A stretch of DNA of 64,000 bases from Vibrio panuliri (GCF_009938205.1 NZ_AP019654.1:2384540-2448539); one strand, 5' to 3'; positions 38,888 through 48,203 are shown, counted from the stretch's first letter. The notes: generated by a model from the letters alone, not told the origin. A program made the numbers and translations.

Positions 38888-40192
38888 TTAGCGAATCTGT
38901 AGGATGTTCTGTTGTAACTGGTTATGAACCTCTAGAGAACGCGAGTTCGCTTGGAAGTTACGCTGCGCCGAAATCAAGTCCACTAGCTCTTGCGTCATAT
39001 CGATGTTTGACTGCTCAAGCGTACCGTTGTTGATGGTACCAAATGAACCTTTGTTCGACTCACCCCAGATTTTATCACCCGAGAACTGAGTTGAATCCCA
39101 TTGAGTACCACCTTTCTTATCAAGACCTTGCTCGTTCGCAACGCGAACTAGTGCAACACGTCCTAAAGTGATGTTCTCACCGTTTGAGTAGGTTCCCAAC
39201 ACACTGCCATTCTCATCGAAGTCAATTTTAGTTAGGAAGCCCGTTGTCGCGCCATCTTCATCAAACTTAGTTAACTCAAAAGGTGCGGCAAACTGAGTAG
39301 CTGCATCAAGACCAAACGACAGTGTTTGGTTAATATCCGCACCGTTCATCTCAATTGGATTCGCTCCGGTACCAATCGGATCAGTCACGATGTTGTTGCC
39401 GCTGTTTAAGCTCGCAAGCGTACCATCGTTGTTGAACTTCATGGTGTGACCAACATGACCAGATGGTGTCGTCGCGTCACCACCAGCAATGTTAACTGGT
39501 TTCTCACCAGTCTTATCTGTCACCGTATAGTACGTCTGCCATGTGTTCGGTTGAGTCTGATCTTTCAAGTAGTACGTTGTCATCTTGTAAGACTGACCCA
39601 TCGAGTCATAAATGGTTGAAGACGTCGAACGGTTATAGGTTTCTGGGTCACTGTAATCAAACAGAGCCGGATCTTTTAGATCACCATTAGCTGGAAGGTT
39701 TACACCCACCTCAATGTTTGCGGTCTGTTTAGGTTTACCAAACTCAGCAGGAATGTTTATCGGCGTTGGCTCATAAGAAAGTACTTCACCTGTATCCTGA
39801 TTCACTTGATAACCCAGCAGGTATTCTTCGTTCGAAGTTACCATGTAGTTATCTTTGTTCAGGTGGAAAGCACCGTTACGAGTCAACTCGTTTTGCTGAG
39901 GGATCAGCCGATCTTTAGCTACCGAGAAAAAGCCAGTGCCAGATACACGTAAATCAAGAGGGTTATTGGTGTAAACACTTGAACCTTCGTGAAATTGTTG
40001 TGCGACTTTGTTTGCCTGTACACCTTGACCTGGAGCTGTCTTAGCATTGGTAAACAATGAGTTTGAGTAAACATCACCAAACTCTGCACGAGACTCCTTA
40101 AAACCAAAGGTGTTCGAGTTAGCTATGTTATTACTGGTTGTATTCAGATCTAACTGAGCGGAAGATAGCCCACTTAATGCAATATAAGACAT
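38888..40192 (-). CDS. flgE: Flagellar hook protein FlgE
   Basis: 434-residue hook subunit. Start MSYIALSGLSSAQLDLNTTSNNIANSNTFGFKESRAEFGDVY and end GTLEQSNIDMTQELVDLISAQRNFQANSRSLEVHNQ are typical FlgE D0 sequences; the middle has SSTIYDSMGQSYKMTTYYLKD, seen in FlgE D1/D2. It follows flgD by 28 bases; FlgD caps the growing hook made of this protein. Confidence 0.96.
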   Translation of the reverse strand: MSYIALSGLSSAQLDLNTTSNNIANSNTFGFKESRAEFGDVYSNSLFTNAKTAPGQGVQANKVAQQFHEGSSVYTNNPLDLRVSGTGFFSVAKDRLIPQQNELTRNGAFHLNKDNYMVTSNEEYLLGYQVNQDTGEVLSYEPTPINIPAEFGKPKQTANIEVGVNLPANGDLKDPALFDYSDPETYNRSTSSTIYDSMGQSYKMTTYYLKDQTQPNTWQTYYTVTDKTGEKPVNIAGGDATTPSGHVGHTMKFNNDGTLASLNSGNNIVTDPIGTGANPIEMNGADINQTLSFGLDAATQFAAPFELTKFDEDGATTGFLTKIDFDENGSVLGTYSNGENITLGRVALVRVANEQGLDKKGGTQWDSTQFSGDKIWGESNKGSFGTINNGTLEQSNIDMTQELVDLISAQRNFQANSRSLEVHNQLQQNILQIR

Positions 40193-40220
40193 TCCTAATT
40201 CTCCTATCTAGCTTGCGTTG

Positions 40221-40928
40221 TTACGCTTTGCCTACTTCGAGTACTTCAGCAAGTCGAACTGGCGACTCAAAGCCAGCCAGATTGAGCAGTACGTTACCAT
40301 CACCTTTACCAAGTAGAACGCTGTTGACGTTTGCGTATGTCGATACTTCAAACTCTTTGCTTTCTCCCTCTAACAAGCCAGAGGCTTTCACCTTGTACTT
40401 GCCAGCTGGCAATGGGTTACCGTTTTCATCTTTTCCGTCCCAAACAACACGGTTATCACCAGCAGGTTTGGCTCCAACTTCAAACGTACGAACCAACTGG
40501 CCCATCTCGTTTTCAACGCGAACAAACATATTGTCTACGTTTTGGGGAAGCTTAACCATAGCTGCCATGGACTGACCATCTTGCTTGACACCAGCAGCTC
40601 CGGGAACGAGTACATCACGTCCCACAAGAGTCGACGCCTGCAGTGCTTGGTTTGATGTCATTGACGTATTCAGTGTTTCAAACTGAGTGTTCATTTTGCC
40701 AATGCCATCGACGGTGGCAAATGATGCCATTTGTGCAATCATCTGGTCATTGCCAACCGGCTTAAAAGGGTCCTGCTGAGCAAGTTGCTTAGTGAGAAGG
40801 GATAAAAAGTCTTCTTGTTTAAGATCCTGTTTACCCGTTGTCTCGTCTGTCTTCTTCTGATCTTGCAGGGCTTTAAGCTGGTCAACATAGGACAAGCCGT
40901 TTTGACCAACGTTGTTAATACCGGCCAT
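40221..40928 (-). CDS. flgD: Flagellar hook assembly cap protein FlgD
   Basis: 235-residue hook-capping scaffold. The conserved N-terminal part KQEDFLSLLTKQLAQQDPFKPVGNDQMIAQMASFATVDGI and the C-terminal FLN-like/tudor domain with VVWDGKDENGNPLPAGKYKVKA are both clear. It is needed for FlgE polymerisation and is absent from the finished flagellum. Spaced 16 bases after flgC. Confidence 0.96.
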   Translation of the reverse strand: MAGINNVGQNGLSYVDQLKALQDQKKTDETTGKQDLKQEDFLSLLTKQLAQQDPFKPVGNDQMIAQMASFATVDGIGKMNTQFETLNTSMTSNQALQASTLVGRDVLVPGAAGVKQDGQSMAAMVKLPQNVDNMFVRVENEMGQLVRTFEVGAKPAGDNRVVWDGKDENGNPLPAGKYKVKASGLLEGESKEFEVSTYANVNSVLLGKGDGNVLLNLAGFESPVRLAEVLEVGKA

Positions 40929-40944
40929 ACGTTACCTCCAATCC

Positions 40945-41361
40945 CTATTGACCCATCTGCAGCGTACGCAGCAGCATTTGTTTACTGGCATCTGCTAATT
41001 GCACATTCGTTTGGTATGAGCGAGAAGCAGAAATCATGTTGGCCATTTCTTCCATTACGTTAACGTTCGGCTTATAGATATAGCCTTCGTCATTCGCAAG
41101 TGGGTGATCAGGGTTGTATTCCGCATTAAGCGGCTTGTCACTCTCAACAATACCCAACACCTTCACCGGCACCGTTTGGTCTTGACCATACTTTGCCTTA
41201 CTTAACTCAGCACCAAACACAGCATGACGCGCTTTGTAGGTGTCTTTCGCTGAGCTAGAGACGCTATCTGCATTCGCCAAGTTGCTTGAGGTTGTATTTA
41301 GACGAACGGATTCAGCACTCATTGCAGAACCTGTCACATTGAATACGTTAAATAAGCTCAT
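40945..41361 (-). CDS. flgC: Flagellar proximal rod protein FlgC
   Basis: 138-residue rod protein: MSLFNVFNVTGSAMSAESVRLNTTSSNLANADSVSSS at the start, YKPNVNVMEEMANMISASRSYQTNVQ near the end. Length and motifs are normal. It follows flgB by five bases. Confidence 0.96.
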   Translation of the reverse strand: MSLFNVFNVTGSAMSAESVRLNTTSSNLANADSVSSSAKDTYKARHAVFGAELSKAKYGQDQTVPVKVLGIVESDKPLNAEYNPDHPLANDEGYIYKPNVNVMEEMANMISASRSYQTNVQLADASKQMLLRTLQMGQ

Positions 41362-41366
41362 CTAAT

Positions 41367-41762
41367 TTATTCCCCTTTGATTGCTTTGGTTAAGTTCTTG
41401 AATTTACTTCCTAGGAAGTCGAGTGATGCTTGATGTCTGATTTGGTTTTGCATAAACAAGTTACGCTCTAAATCCACATCGACAGTATTGCCATCCCCCG
41501 TGTCAGGTTGAGTTGGAAGTCTATAAAGCACTTCACCTGTTACCTGAGTAGAGGCAGGAATATGCCGACCATCGGTACGGCTAAGACCAATGCTTGCCTC
41601 CGAACTTGCCGCCTGTAATGCCTTTTTAAAATCCATGCCTTTTGCTTTGTAACCCGGCGTATTAGCTTGCGCGATATTGGTTGAGATGACCTCAGCGTTA
41701 CGCTCACGTACGCCCACCGTGTATTGGTGAACGCCTAATGCCTTGTCAAAAGAAATAGCCAT
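41367..41762 (-). CDS. flgB: Flagellar proximal rod protein FlgB
   Basis: 131-residue rod protein at the head of flgBCDE. Features: VISTNIAQANTPGYKAKGMDFKKAL and the C-terminal GNTVDVDLERNLFMQNQIRHQASLDFLGSKFKNL. The sigma-54 box at 41807-41821 is 44 bases upstream. Confidence 0.96.
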   Translation of the reverse strand: MAISFDKALGVHQYTVGVRERNAEVISTNIAQANTPGYKAKGMDFKKALQAASSEASIGLSRTDGRHIPASTQVTGEVLYRLPTQPDTGDGNTVDVDLERNLFMQNQIRHQASLDFLGSKFKNLTKAIKGE

Positions 41763-41806
41763 GTTTGCCTCTACTTAAGAACTGACCGTTATTACCAGTT
41801 AATAAA

Positions 41807-41821
41807 GCAAAATGCGTACCA
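41807..41821 (-). promoter_or_regulatory. Sigma-54 promoter for flgBCDE
   Basis: Minus strand TGGTAC, GCATT, TTGC: one mismatch to TGGCAC-N5-TTGC at the right distance from the flgB start. Confidence 0.84.
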
Positions 41822-41956
41822 GTTTTAAATGAGTACTCAAAATTTGCTTTATCAGCGATTTACGCAGCAATAACCACGCCAACTTTAAATCTCAGTCACA
41901 CGTAGAATTGCCTTAGAAATGTCTTGCTCAGTATACGAGTGATTTATGCAAGGCAC

Positions 41957-41981
41957 AAAAAAGCCCAGCATTCGCTGGGCT
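41957..41981 (-). terminator. Rho-independent terminator after cheR
   Basis: Eight-base-pair stem AGCCCAGC / GCTGGGCT at 41962-41969 and 41974-41981 with a T-tract on the minus strand. It isolates cheV-cheR from flgB. Confidence 0.87.
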
Positions 41982-42004
41982 CTATCAAACTCGGTACAAG
42001 ATAA

Positions 42005-42832
42005 CTATTTTAGCTTGTAAATAATGCCAGGGTTACAACGAACCATTTCAAATCGGTCAGTTAACCCCGTCAACGATTCAGAAGCTCCCAATAACAAATA
42101 ACCACCAGGGTTAAGGCTGTTTGCCATTTGATTGAGCACTTTTGATTTCATCTCAGGAGAGAAATAAATCAATACGTTACGGCAAAAGATAACATCAAAC
42201 TTACCGAGCAAAGCGTAGCTATCCATCAAGTTTTGCGGACGGAAGTTAACAAGACGCTTCGCATTGTCTTTGATTTTCATACGACCATCGCCTGCATCTT
42301 CAAAAAAGGTGCGACGACGCTCAGGAGAAAGACCACGACCCAGTGCAAGATTATCGTAGACACCTGCACGGCACATATCGAGCATACTGGCTGATATATC
42401 CGTTGCGGTAATCGATACGCTTGGCAACATACCAGGCTTACGCTGTTGCGTTTCCAAAATGGTCATTGCCATTGAATAAGGCTCTTGACCAGAGGAACTT
42501 GCCGCTGACCAAATTTTAATCGGACGCTTATTTGCAGCAAGCTCCGGTAAAATTTTGTCAGCCAACACAGTAAACGGGTATGCATCGCGGAACCAAAGTG
42601 TTTCATTGGTGGTCATCGCGTCTACAGCGGCAATGCGTAATTCTCGGTTGCGACCCGAGATCACATCACGCAATAGATCAGAAAGCGACGCCAACTTAAA
42701 CTTTACAACCAGTGGGCTTAGGCGACTTCTTACTAAATACTGCTTACTTTCTCCCAGTACAATACCGCACTGAGATTCTAAAAAACGGCTAAATTCACGA
42801 TACTCTTGATCGCTTATAGTTATCGCTGTCAT
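42005..42832 (-). CDS. cheR: Chemotaxis protein methyltransferase CheR
   Basis: 275-residue enzyme that methylates glutamates of chemoreceptors with S-adenosylmethionine. The N-terminal helical domain (REFSRFLESQCGIVLGESKQYLVRSRL) is followed by the SAM-binding domain with AASSSGQEPYSMAM and CRNVLIYFSPE. It lies ten bases downstream of cheV and beside the flagellar operon, as in V. cholerae. Its substrates may include the two chemoreceptors at 0.8-4.8 kb (inference). Confidence 0.95.
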   Translation of the reverse strand: MTAITISDQEYREFSRFLESQCGIVLGESKQYLVRSRLSPLVVKFKLASLSDLLRDVISGRNRELRIAAVDAMTTNETLWFRDAYPFTVLADKILPELAANKRPIKIWSAASSSGQEPYSMAMTILETQQRKPGMLPSVSITATDISASMLDMCRAGVYDNLALGRGLSPERRRTFFEDAGDGRMKIKDNAKRLVNFRPQNLMDSYALLGKFDVIFCRNVLIYFSPEMKSKVLNQMANSLNPGGYLLLGASESLTGLTDRFEMVRCNPGIIYKLK

Positions 42833-42842
42833 TAAGTTCTCT

Positions 42843-43769
42843 TTATTTTACAAGTGCAGTCTTCACTGCATTACCAAGTTCATCAGGGTTAAACTTAGCA
42901 ATAAATGCGTTCGCACCTACTCGTTCTACCATGGCTTGGTTAAATACCCCACTCAAAGAAGAGTGTAAGATAACATATAGATCTTTGAGATCAGCATGGC
43001 GACGAATTTCTGCTGTCAACGTGTAGCCATCCATTTCAGGCATTTCAATATCAGAAATAACTAACGATATTTGCTCGTACACGCTGCCTTGCTCTGCCAT
43101 TTCAAGCAGCTTTTCGTAAGCCTCTTTGCCATCTTTCACCGAGACAACTTCAAAACCAATTGAGGTAATCGCTCGCTCAACTTGCTTACGCGCAACCGTC
43201 GAGTCATCGGCAATAAGAATACGGCGCACCAGCGGTTTTTCCGCTTCTGCTTTCTCAATTTCCTGACCGATATTGCTATCCATGGTTTCATCCACAGGTG
43301 CAATCTCTGCCAGAATTTTCTCAACATCCAGAATTTCAACCAGTTCATTATCAATGTTGGTCACTGCGGTTAGGTAGTGAGCTTTACCTGAACCTTCTGG
43401 TGGCGGCAAAATCGCCTCCCAGTGCATATTAATAATGCGCTCTACCGAAGTCACCAAAAACGCTTGGATACTACGGTTAAACTCTGCGATGACAACAAAT
43501 GCTTTGTCGACATCTGTTGTTGGTCGTCCGCCAATGGCTAAGCTTAAATCAATCACCGATACGGTATGGCCACGAATATGCGCCACGCCTTTAACTAGTG
43601 GGTGAAGGTTTGGCATTGAAGTAAGCTTAGGACACTGAAGAACTTCTTTAACCTTGAACACGTTAATACCATAACGTTGACGTCCCATTAGACGGAATGT
43701 CAATAGTTCCAATCGGTTTTGACCGACGAGTTGCGTACGCTGATTCACAGAATCAAGAATACCCGTCAT
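42843..43769 (-). CDS. cheV: Chemotaxis coupling protein CheV (CheW-receiver hybrid)
   Basis: 308-residue hybrid: an N-terminal CheW-like domain (about 20-165; FRLMGRQRYGINVFKVKEVL, VIDLSLAIGG) and a C-terminal receiver domain (about 182-308) with ILIADDSTVARKQ, the phospho-acceptor Asp in LVISDIEMPEMDGY and the conserved HSSLSG and Lys near the end. It couples receptors to CheA and dampens the signal when phosphorylated. Divergent from flgA; co-transcribed with cheR. Confidence 0.95.
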   Translation of the reverse strand: MTGILDSVNQRTQLVGQNRLELLTFRLMGRQRYGINVFKVKEVLQCPKLTSMPNLHPLVKGVAHIRGHTVSVIDLSLAIGGRPTTDVDKAFVVIAEFNRSIQAFLVTSVERIINMHWEAILPPPEGSGKAHYLTAVTNIDNELVEILDVEKILAEIAPVDETMDSNIGQEIEKAEAEKPLVRRILIADDSTVARKQVERAITSIGFEVVSVKDGKEAYEKLLEMAEQGSVYEQISLVISDIEMPEMDGYTLTAEIRRHADLKDLYVILHSSLSGVFNQAMVERVGANAFIAKFNPDELGNAVKTALVK

Positions 43770-43843
43770 AAGCTCATCTCCATTTCAAACATTCAAGTAA
43801 AAAAGTGGTAATCTATTGCAGGTCATGAAACCCGAGAAACCGA

Positions 43844-44590
43844 ATGATATATTCTAAATCATACTTTTCTACAATTTCCACAACCAAACTGTTTTTATAT
43901 CTCAATAGAGTATCAATCGTTATCGGCCTATCGGCGGTATTCTTTAGTTTTTCGGCTTTATCTGCCACTAATGAGCAAATACAAGCGATTCAAAAAACCG
44001 CACAAGAGTACATATTAAACAGTATTGAACAACCTATTGGTGGTGCTCTCGAAGCACAGGCAGCTAACGTTGACAGCCGAGTTTTTGCGACTGACTGCCC
44101 ATCAGGGCTAACCGCCTCATCCAAGTCAACCAATTCTAATGCCAGTAATATTACTGTGTTAGTCTCTTGTGACCAAGAAGATTGGCGACTTTATGTGCCA
44201 GTAAGAGTAACTCGAACCGGCCCTCAAGTCTCGCTTGTTTCACCACTTAGTCGCGGGCAAATTATCGCCGCTCAAGATGTCACCATCAGTATGGTAGACT
44301 TGCAGCGCTTAAGGCGGCAAGGATTTTCCACAATAAATGCTGTTATCGGAGCAAAAGTGAAGAAAAACCTCCGCGCTGGCGAGATCATCGAGCAACGCGA
44401 CATTTGTGTGGTTTGCCGCAATGACATCGTAACGATCAAAGCGGTGAAATCAGGTATGACCATCACCACCAAAGGGGTTGCGCTCTCTGATGGATCCCAT
44501 GGTGAGCAGATAAAAGTGAAAAATAGTAAATCTAACCGTATAATTGATGGCAAAGTGACCGACATATCCGAAGTGACCGTTATTTTCTAA
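43844..44590 (+). CDS. flgA: Flagellar P-ring assembly chaperone FlgA
   Basis: 248-residue periplasmic chaperone for FlgI. A rather long N-terminal stretch leads to a hydrophobic signal segment (SIVIGLSAVFFSFSALSA), then an SAF domain (SPLSRGQIIAAQDVTI…) and the C-terminal GMTITTKGVALSDGSHGEQIKVKNSKSNRIIDGKV, which is diagnostic. A shorter start inside the first 20 residues is possible. It precedes flgM by 105 bases and is divergent from cheV. Confidence 0.92.
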   Translation: MIYSKSYFSTISTTKLFLYLNRVSIVIGLSAVFFSFSALSATNEQIQAIQKTAQEYILNSIEQPIGGALEAQAANVDSRVFATDCPSGLTASSKSTNSNASNITVLVSCDQEDWRLYVPVRVTRTGPQVSLVSPLSRGQIIAAQDVTISMVDLQRLRRQGFSTINAVIGAKVKKNLRAGEIIEQRDICVVCRNDIVTIKAVKSGMTITTKGVALSDGSHGEQIKVKNSKSNRIIDGKVTDISEVTVIF

Positions 44591-44629
44591 CGCACCTTCG
44601 ACGGTAAGAATCAATTGAGAAATATTGCT

Positions 44630-44656
44630 AAAGGTCTGTCCATCTCTGCCGATATG
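44630..44656 (+). promoter_or_regulatory. Sigma-28 (FliA) promoter for flgMN
   Basis: TAAAGGTC, 11 bases, GCCGATAT, with TAAAG and GCCGATA intact at canonical spacing, 39 bases before the flgM start. It gives FlgM a feedback source under the factor it inhibits. Confidence 0.85.
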
Positions 44657-44695
44657 GTCAGTACAGGAATCTCAATTTAATGAAAGGCTTTCTAA

Positions 44696-45013
44696 ATGGC
44701 AGGTATAGATAATATTCGCGCAGGGCAAACGCTCGCGACCAACACACGCAGTGCATCTCGAAGTAGTGATAGCTCTACATCAACATCCACTTCGGCGGCG
44801 AAAACTCATTCTGCACCACAAGATGCAGTATCATTGAGCTCGGAAGGTAAAGCGGTTGGCGCGATGCACAATCAAATGGTTAGTCAGCCAAGCTTTGATC
44901 AAGCTAAGGTAGCCGCGATAAAAGAAGCGATTGCCAATGGCTCTTATACCGTTGACCCAGAGAAACTCGCCGATAATATGATCAAGTTCGAAAAAGAACT
45001 TGGTGGATTATAG
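44696..45013 (+). CDS. flgM: Anti-sigma-28 factor FlgM
   Basis: 105-residue small, largely disordered protein that binds FliA and is exported through the finished hook-basal body. MAGIDNIRAGQ at the start, a Ser/Thr-rich linker, and the sigma-binding C-terminal half with VAAIKEAIANGSYTVDPEKLADNMIKFEKEL are typical. It lies 12 bases upstream of flgN. A weak upstream site plus the sigma-28 box allow both early and late expression. Confidence 0.95.
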   Translation: MAGIDNIRAGQTLATNTRSASRSSDSSTSTSTSAAKTHSAPQDAVSLSSEGKAVGAMHNQMVSQPSFDQAKVAAIKEAIANGSYTVDPEKLADNMIKFEKELGGL

Positions 45014-45025
45014 TTGAGAGGTTAA

Positions 45026-45451
45026 ATGGCGACTTTAAAAAGTTTGGTAGAATTTCAGTTAAAAAGTGCCAGTGAACTTTCTGAGTTGTTAGAGAAAGAG
45101 CAAGTAGCCATTGCTCAGCGTAGCGCAAAAGAGATTGAGTCTATCGCGCATCAAAAAAATTCCTTAGTGCTCCAGTTGCAAACCACTGATGAAAGGATTG
45201 CTCGCCATCCAGAAGTAGAAAGCCTGAAAAGCGATCCTGAGTTAGTGGTTTTTGTCGATCAAATTCGCCACACCATAACCGAGTGCCAACAACTCAATGA
45301 CGTAAACGGTGAAGCACTGCAAAGAGCCCAATTAAGTTTCAATAAACTTGATAATCTAATGAAGCAGAGCCAAGGGAAAATGGGCATGACTTACACTGCC
45401 AAAGGTCATACTCGAAATGTTTCCACTCTCGGCACCAACCTCAAAGCGTAA
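45026..45451 (+). CDS. flgN: Flagellar export chaperone FlgN
   Basis: 141-residue helical protein following flgM directly, in the place of FlgN (FlgK/FlgL chaperone). The sequence is mostly heptad-like and charged (LKSASELSELLEKEQVAIAQ…, HTITECQQLNDVNGEALQRAQ), consistent with the family; sequence conservation in FlgN is low, so position adds much to the call. Confidence 0.88.
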   Translation: MATLKSLVEFQLKSASELSELLEKEQVAIAQRSAKEIESIAHQKNSLVLQLQTTDERIARHPEVESLKSDPELVVFVDQIRHTITECQQLNDVNGEALQRAQLSFNKLDNLMKQSQGKMGMTYTAKGHTRNVSTLGTNLKA

Positions 45452-45470
45452 AGCACTAAGACGAAATAGC

Positions 45471-45500
45471 AAAAAAGCGGCAATCCAATTGCCGCTTTTT
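45471..45500. terminator. Bidirectional terminator between flgN and flgP
   Basis: Stem AGCGGCAA / TTGCCGCT at 45476-45483 and 45489-45496 with A-tract on the left and T-tract on the right; the genes converge here. Confidence 0.9.
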
Positions 45501-45525
45501 GTTATATAGAGATTAGAGACAGAGA

Positions 45526-45957
45526 TCAGAACAAGGTTTGCTGACGCTTTTCTGGAACTTGCTGTACTTCACCATAGTCACGCAGTTTATTCATTTTTTG
45601 AATATCAAGACGTAACTCCGTCACGTAAGTATCACCAACTTTGTAGCTACGTACTACCTCGGCACCGCGAATCACACCATCAACAGCACCAGAGGTAAGC
45701 TCTGTACCTAGACGCTGATCTTTCAAGTCCGCACGGCCGCTGACACGCATACCATATACCTGCTCAGCCAACTCACGATAAGCATCAATTTTCGACGCTC
45801 GCATCGCTCGCACTTGCTTCTCTTCTTCATCACGTCCCTTTTGCTCGCTAATGCTGGCATAACCAACCGCGCTAAGCCAATCATCAGGACGCATTTGGCT
45901 AAATGGCTGACACCCAATCAATGTCATTGAGATCAACAACAATAATAACTTTTTCAT
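45526..45957 (-). CDS. flgP: Flagellar outer-membrane ring lipoprotein FlgP
   Basis: 143-residue lipoprotein (lipobox SMTLIGCQPF, Cys16) of the LPP20/FlgP family. Most of the mature part is an extended helical region with AMRASKIDAYRELAEQVYGMRVSG, the FlgP core that forms the concentric outer-membrane-associated disk in Vibrio. In V. cholerae FlgP is needed for motility and stable flagella. It follows flgO by eight bases. Confidence 0.92.
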   Translation of the reverse strand: MKKLLLLLISMTLIGCQPFSQMRPDDWLSAVGYASISEQKGRDEEEKQVRAMRASKIDAYRELAEQVYGMRVSGRADLKDQRLGTELTSGAVDGVIRGAEVVRSYKVGDTYVTELRLDIQKMNKLRDYGEVQQVPEKRQQTLF

Positions 45958-45965
45958 CTCAACTC

Positions 45966-46601
45966 CTATGGACGAAGAATCACAGTGTATGGCTGACGTA
46001 TAGTCGGGTCTGAACGAATCAAAACACCATCCTGTGTACGAATACTGTTAAGCGTATCAAGATCGCGACCAATACGATCGGCAGGAAGGAAACCTTGCGC
46101 CGAAGCAACCACGATTCTAGATTGCATTCCCACTACACGAGCGTTAACCAGTACCCCACCTTCTTGGCGCAGCATTGTTCCAGTCAAAACATATTGAATG
46201 TCTTGCTCTTTTGCGAGATCTTTCCAGTCACGGCTGAATGCAAAATCCCCTTGCTGAGTCACTTGGATACTGCCCGTGGTTTTGTAGTCGACAACCTTAA
46301 AACCACGACGTTGAAACTGATGAATAAAACCTTCTGATACGGAATTACCCAGCCAGTTGGTTGCATCCATGTTTTGCAAATCCACGAATGACGTAACAGC
46401 AATCGGCGTGCGCGCCGACACACTGGTGTTCGAGTTGACCAAATCTTCGGTCATACTCTCAACAAAGAAATCTAACGTGTGGCGAGGGCTTTCCATTAAT
46501 AGGAACTGGCTGCCAGGATAGGGTTCTTTGCCGTTATAAATTGGGGAGTAGGCACAGGCTGTGAGAAACAACGCTGGCACTAACGCTAACCATTTTTTCA
46601 T
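45966..46601 (-). CDS. flgO: Flagellar outer-membrane protein FlgO
   Basis: 211-residue protein with a lipoprotein-like signal (LVPALFLTACAYS, lipobox LTAC) and a FlgO domain (TPIAVTSFVDLQNMDATNWLGNSVSEGFIHQFQRRGFKVVDYK…). In V. cholerae the flgO-flgP pair helps anchor the sheathed flagellum in the outer membrane. It is divergent from flgT. A sigma-54-like sequence upstream lacks the essential -12 GC, so its promoter is unclear. Confidence 0.92.
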   Translation of the reverse strand: MKKWLALVPALFLTACAYSPIYNGKEPYPGSQFLLMESPRHTLDFFVESMTEDLVNSNTSVSARTPIAVTSFVDLQNMDATNWLGNSVSEGFIHQFQRRGFKVVDYKTTGSIQVTQQGDFAFSRDWKDLAKEQDIQYVLTGTMLRQEGGVLVNARVVGMQSRIVVASAQGFLPADRIGRDLDTLNSIRTQDGVLIRSDPTIRQPYTVILRP

Positions 46602-46659
46602 TCTCTAATCTCCGATACATTCAGGCACTGGCGTCCCATTTCTATCTCTCTTTCAAAAG

Positions 46660-46674
46660 TGGAACACTCTTTGC
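46660..46674 (+). promoter_or_regulatory. Sigma-54 promoter candidate for flgT
   Basis: TGGAAC, ACTCT, TTGC: one mismatch to TGGCAC-N5-TTGC with exact spacing, 87 bases before the flgT start. Confidence 0.7.
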
Positions 46675-46761
46675 TTTTCTAATCGTGCAATGTTTAGAAA
46701 ACCAATGCCAAAATCCGCTATTATTCGTAAAGCAAAAACTGTACCTAGTTGGTAACACACT

Positions 46762-47898
46762 ATGAAAAAATCGATTATCGGCCTCTTATTCACCTTTGTT
46801 GTGGGCGTGTTTGCTCCAACCACACAAGCCGCTTGGTATGAAGTGACCGGCATGGCAACCGTGGTTTCCTCAGAGGAAGCGGCTCGTATCCACGCGTTGG
46901 AAGACGCTATTTATAAAGCCGTTAGTTTCTCTGGTGCTGATATTGGTAGTATCGCCAACCTACGCCCCCTACTCGAAGACGGACGCAAAGAGTATCAGTT
47001 CACTAACCATGAAGTGCGCTACATCTTGGTCGAGAAGCAAAAAATCTATGACGACGTTATGGTGGTCAAGGCAAGAATTGATATCTATCCATCGGCAACG
47101 GGTTGCCACGTAGATCAATATAAAAAGACCTTTCTCGTCGGTAATATTGATCTTGCCTCCCCTCAGCAAGCCGTTATGGGGCAGATCTACAGTCTAGGTG
47201 ATGACTTCGCGCAGATTCTCAACCGTCAACTTGATCAAGAGTCAACCAGCTTTGTTTCGGTTGGCACCACCGATTTTGAAATCAGCAAACGCTACCCAGA
47301 GCGATTGAAAATGATCGCTGAAGATACTGGGGCACAATATATTATTGGTGCCACCATTAATGATTTAACGGCCACTATCGAGCAAAACTTCTTAGCTGAT
47401 GACATTATTAATCGCCAGTTTGCTATGGAAGTCACCGTATTTGATGGTAAGACGGGGAGTGAAGTCTACACCCGTAACTACCGTGAAGTTGCACGCTGGC
47501 CATTCCCTAAGACGAGCCAAGTGGATACACGCAGCGCACGCTTTTGGGCGTCAACTTATGGAGAAATGATGTTGCGAGTGAGCCGCAATATCATGCTCGA
47601 TCTTGAGTCTGAAGTTTCCTGCAAAATCACTCTACCTGAAATTGTCGCGAAATGGGGCAATGTGATTACGATGAACTTAGGCCGCTTACATGGTGTACGT
47701 GAGGGCGACAAGCTACAACTATGGCACACAGGATCATTTATTGATCAACGAGGTCTGCCGCGCAATAAGGTGACAGAAACTGACATCACCCTAACGGTTA
47801 CCCGTGTTTATGAAGGGGAAGCTGAACTCAGTGTCGACCAACCAGAACTGGCCAATAGTATTCAAATTGGCGATGTGATGCATAAGCTCATTCCATAA
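46762..47898 (+). CDS. flgT: Flagellar H-ring protein FlgT
   Basis: 378-residue periplasmic protein of the Vibrio sodium-driven polar flagellum. A signal peptide (MKKSIIGLLFTFVVGVFAPTTQA) is followed by the N-terminal domain WYEVTGMATVVSSEEAARIHALEDAIYKAVSFSGADIG and a C-terminal domain (GNVITMNLGRLHGVREGDKLQLWH). FlgT forms the H ring and is needed for the MotX/MotY T ring. It ends the flagellar locus here. Confidence 0.94.
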   Translation: MKKSIIGLLFTFVVGVFAPTTQAAWYEVTGMATVVSSEEAARIHALEDAIYKAVSFSGADIGSIANLRPLLEDGRKEYQFTNHEVRYILVEKQKIYDDVMVVKARIDIYPSATGCHVDQYKKTFLVGNIDLASPQQAVMGQIYSLGDDFAQILNRQLDQESTSFVSVGTTDFEISKRYPERLKMIAEDTGAQYIIGATINDLTATIEQNFLADDIINRQFAMEVTVFDGKTGSEVYTRNYREVARWPFPKTSQVDTRSARFWASTYGEMMLRVSRNIMLDLESEVSCKITLPEIVAKWGNVITMNLGRLHGVREGDKLQLWHTGSFIDQRGLPRNKVTETDITLTVTRVYEGEAELSVDQPELANSIQIGDVMHKLIP

Positions 47899-48203
47899 CA
47901 AGTACCGAGGCTAGATGATATTAACTCACTTGAATATCATCTGGCTCTCTATTAATTATTCTTAATCTTTCCAAAATCCTCTCTAAAACTCTCGACGCTT
48001 ATACTGTTTTCGTCACCTTAAGTGCCCTAACTGCTCGTTCACGAGCATTCAACTTGTGAGCAAAAAGTTATCATTTAACGCTGAACATATGTGGTTTACC
48101 CCCTAAACCGTATTGAGGCTCGCATTAGTCACGCGAGCCTCCTCCTCTCTATTCAATATTTATATCAACAAGTTAAGATAGCCTCTCAACAGGAGAATTA
48201 TGC
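47899..48203. other. Intergenic region between flgT and the two-component system
   Basis: About 305 bases without a gene. A perfect 10-bp inverted repeat AGATGATATT / AATATCATCT (47913-47922, 47933-47942) just after flgT may act as its terminator although the T-tract is poor. A second, GAGGCTCGC / GCGAGCCTC (48115-48123, 48133-48141), lies about 60 bases before the response regulator. Confidence 0.5.

Noticed and set aside
46694-46712. Sigma-54-like TGGCAT-N5-TTCT upstream of flgO on the minus strand
   Set aside because: The essential GC of the -12 element is missing; spacing alone is not enough.
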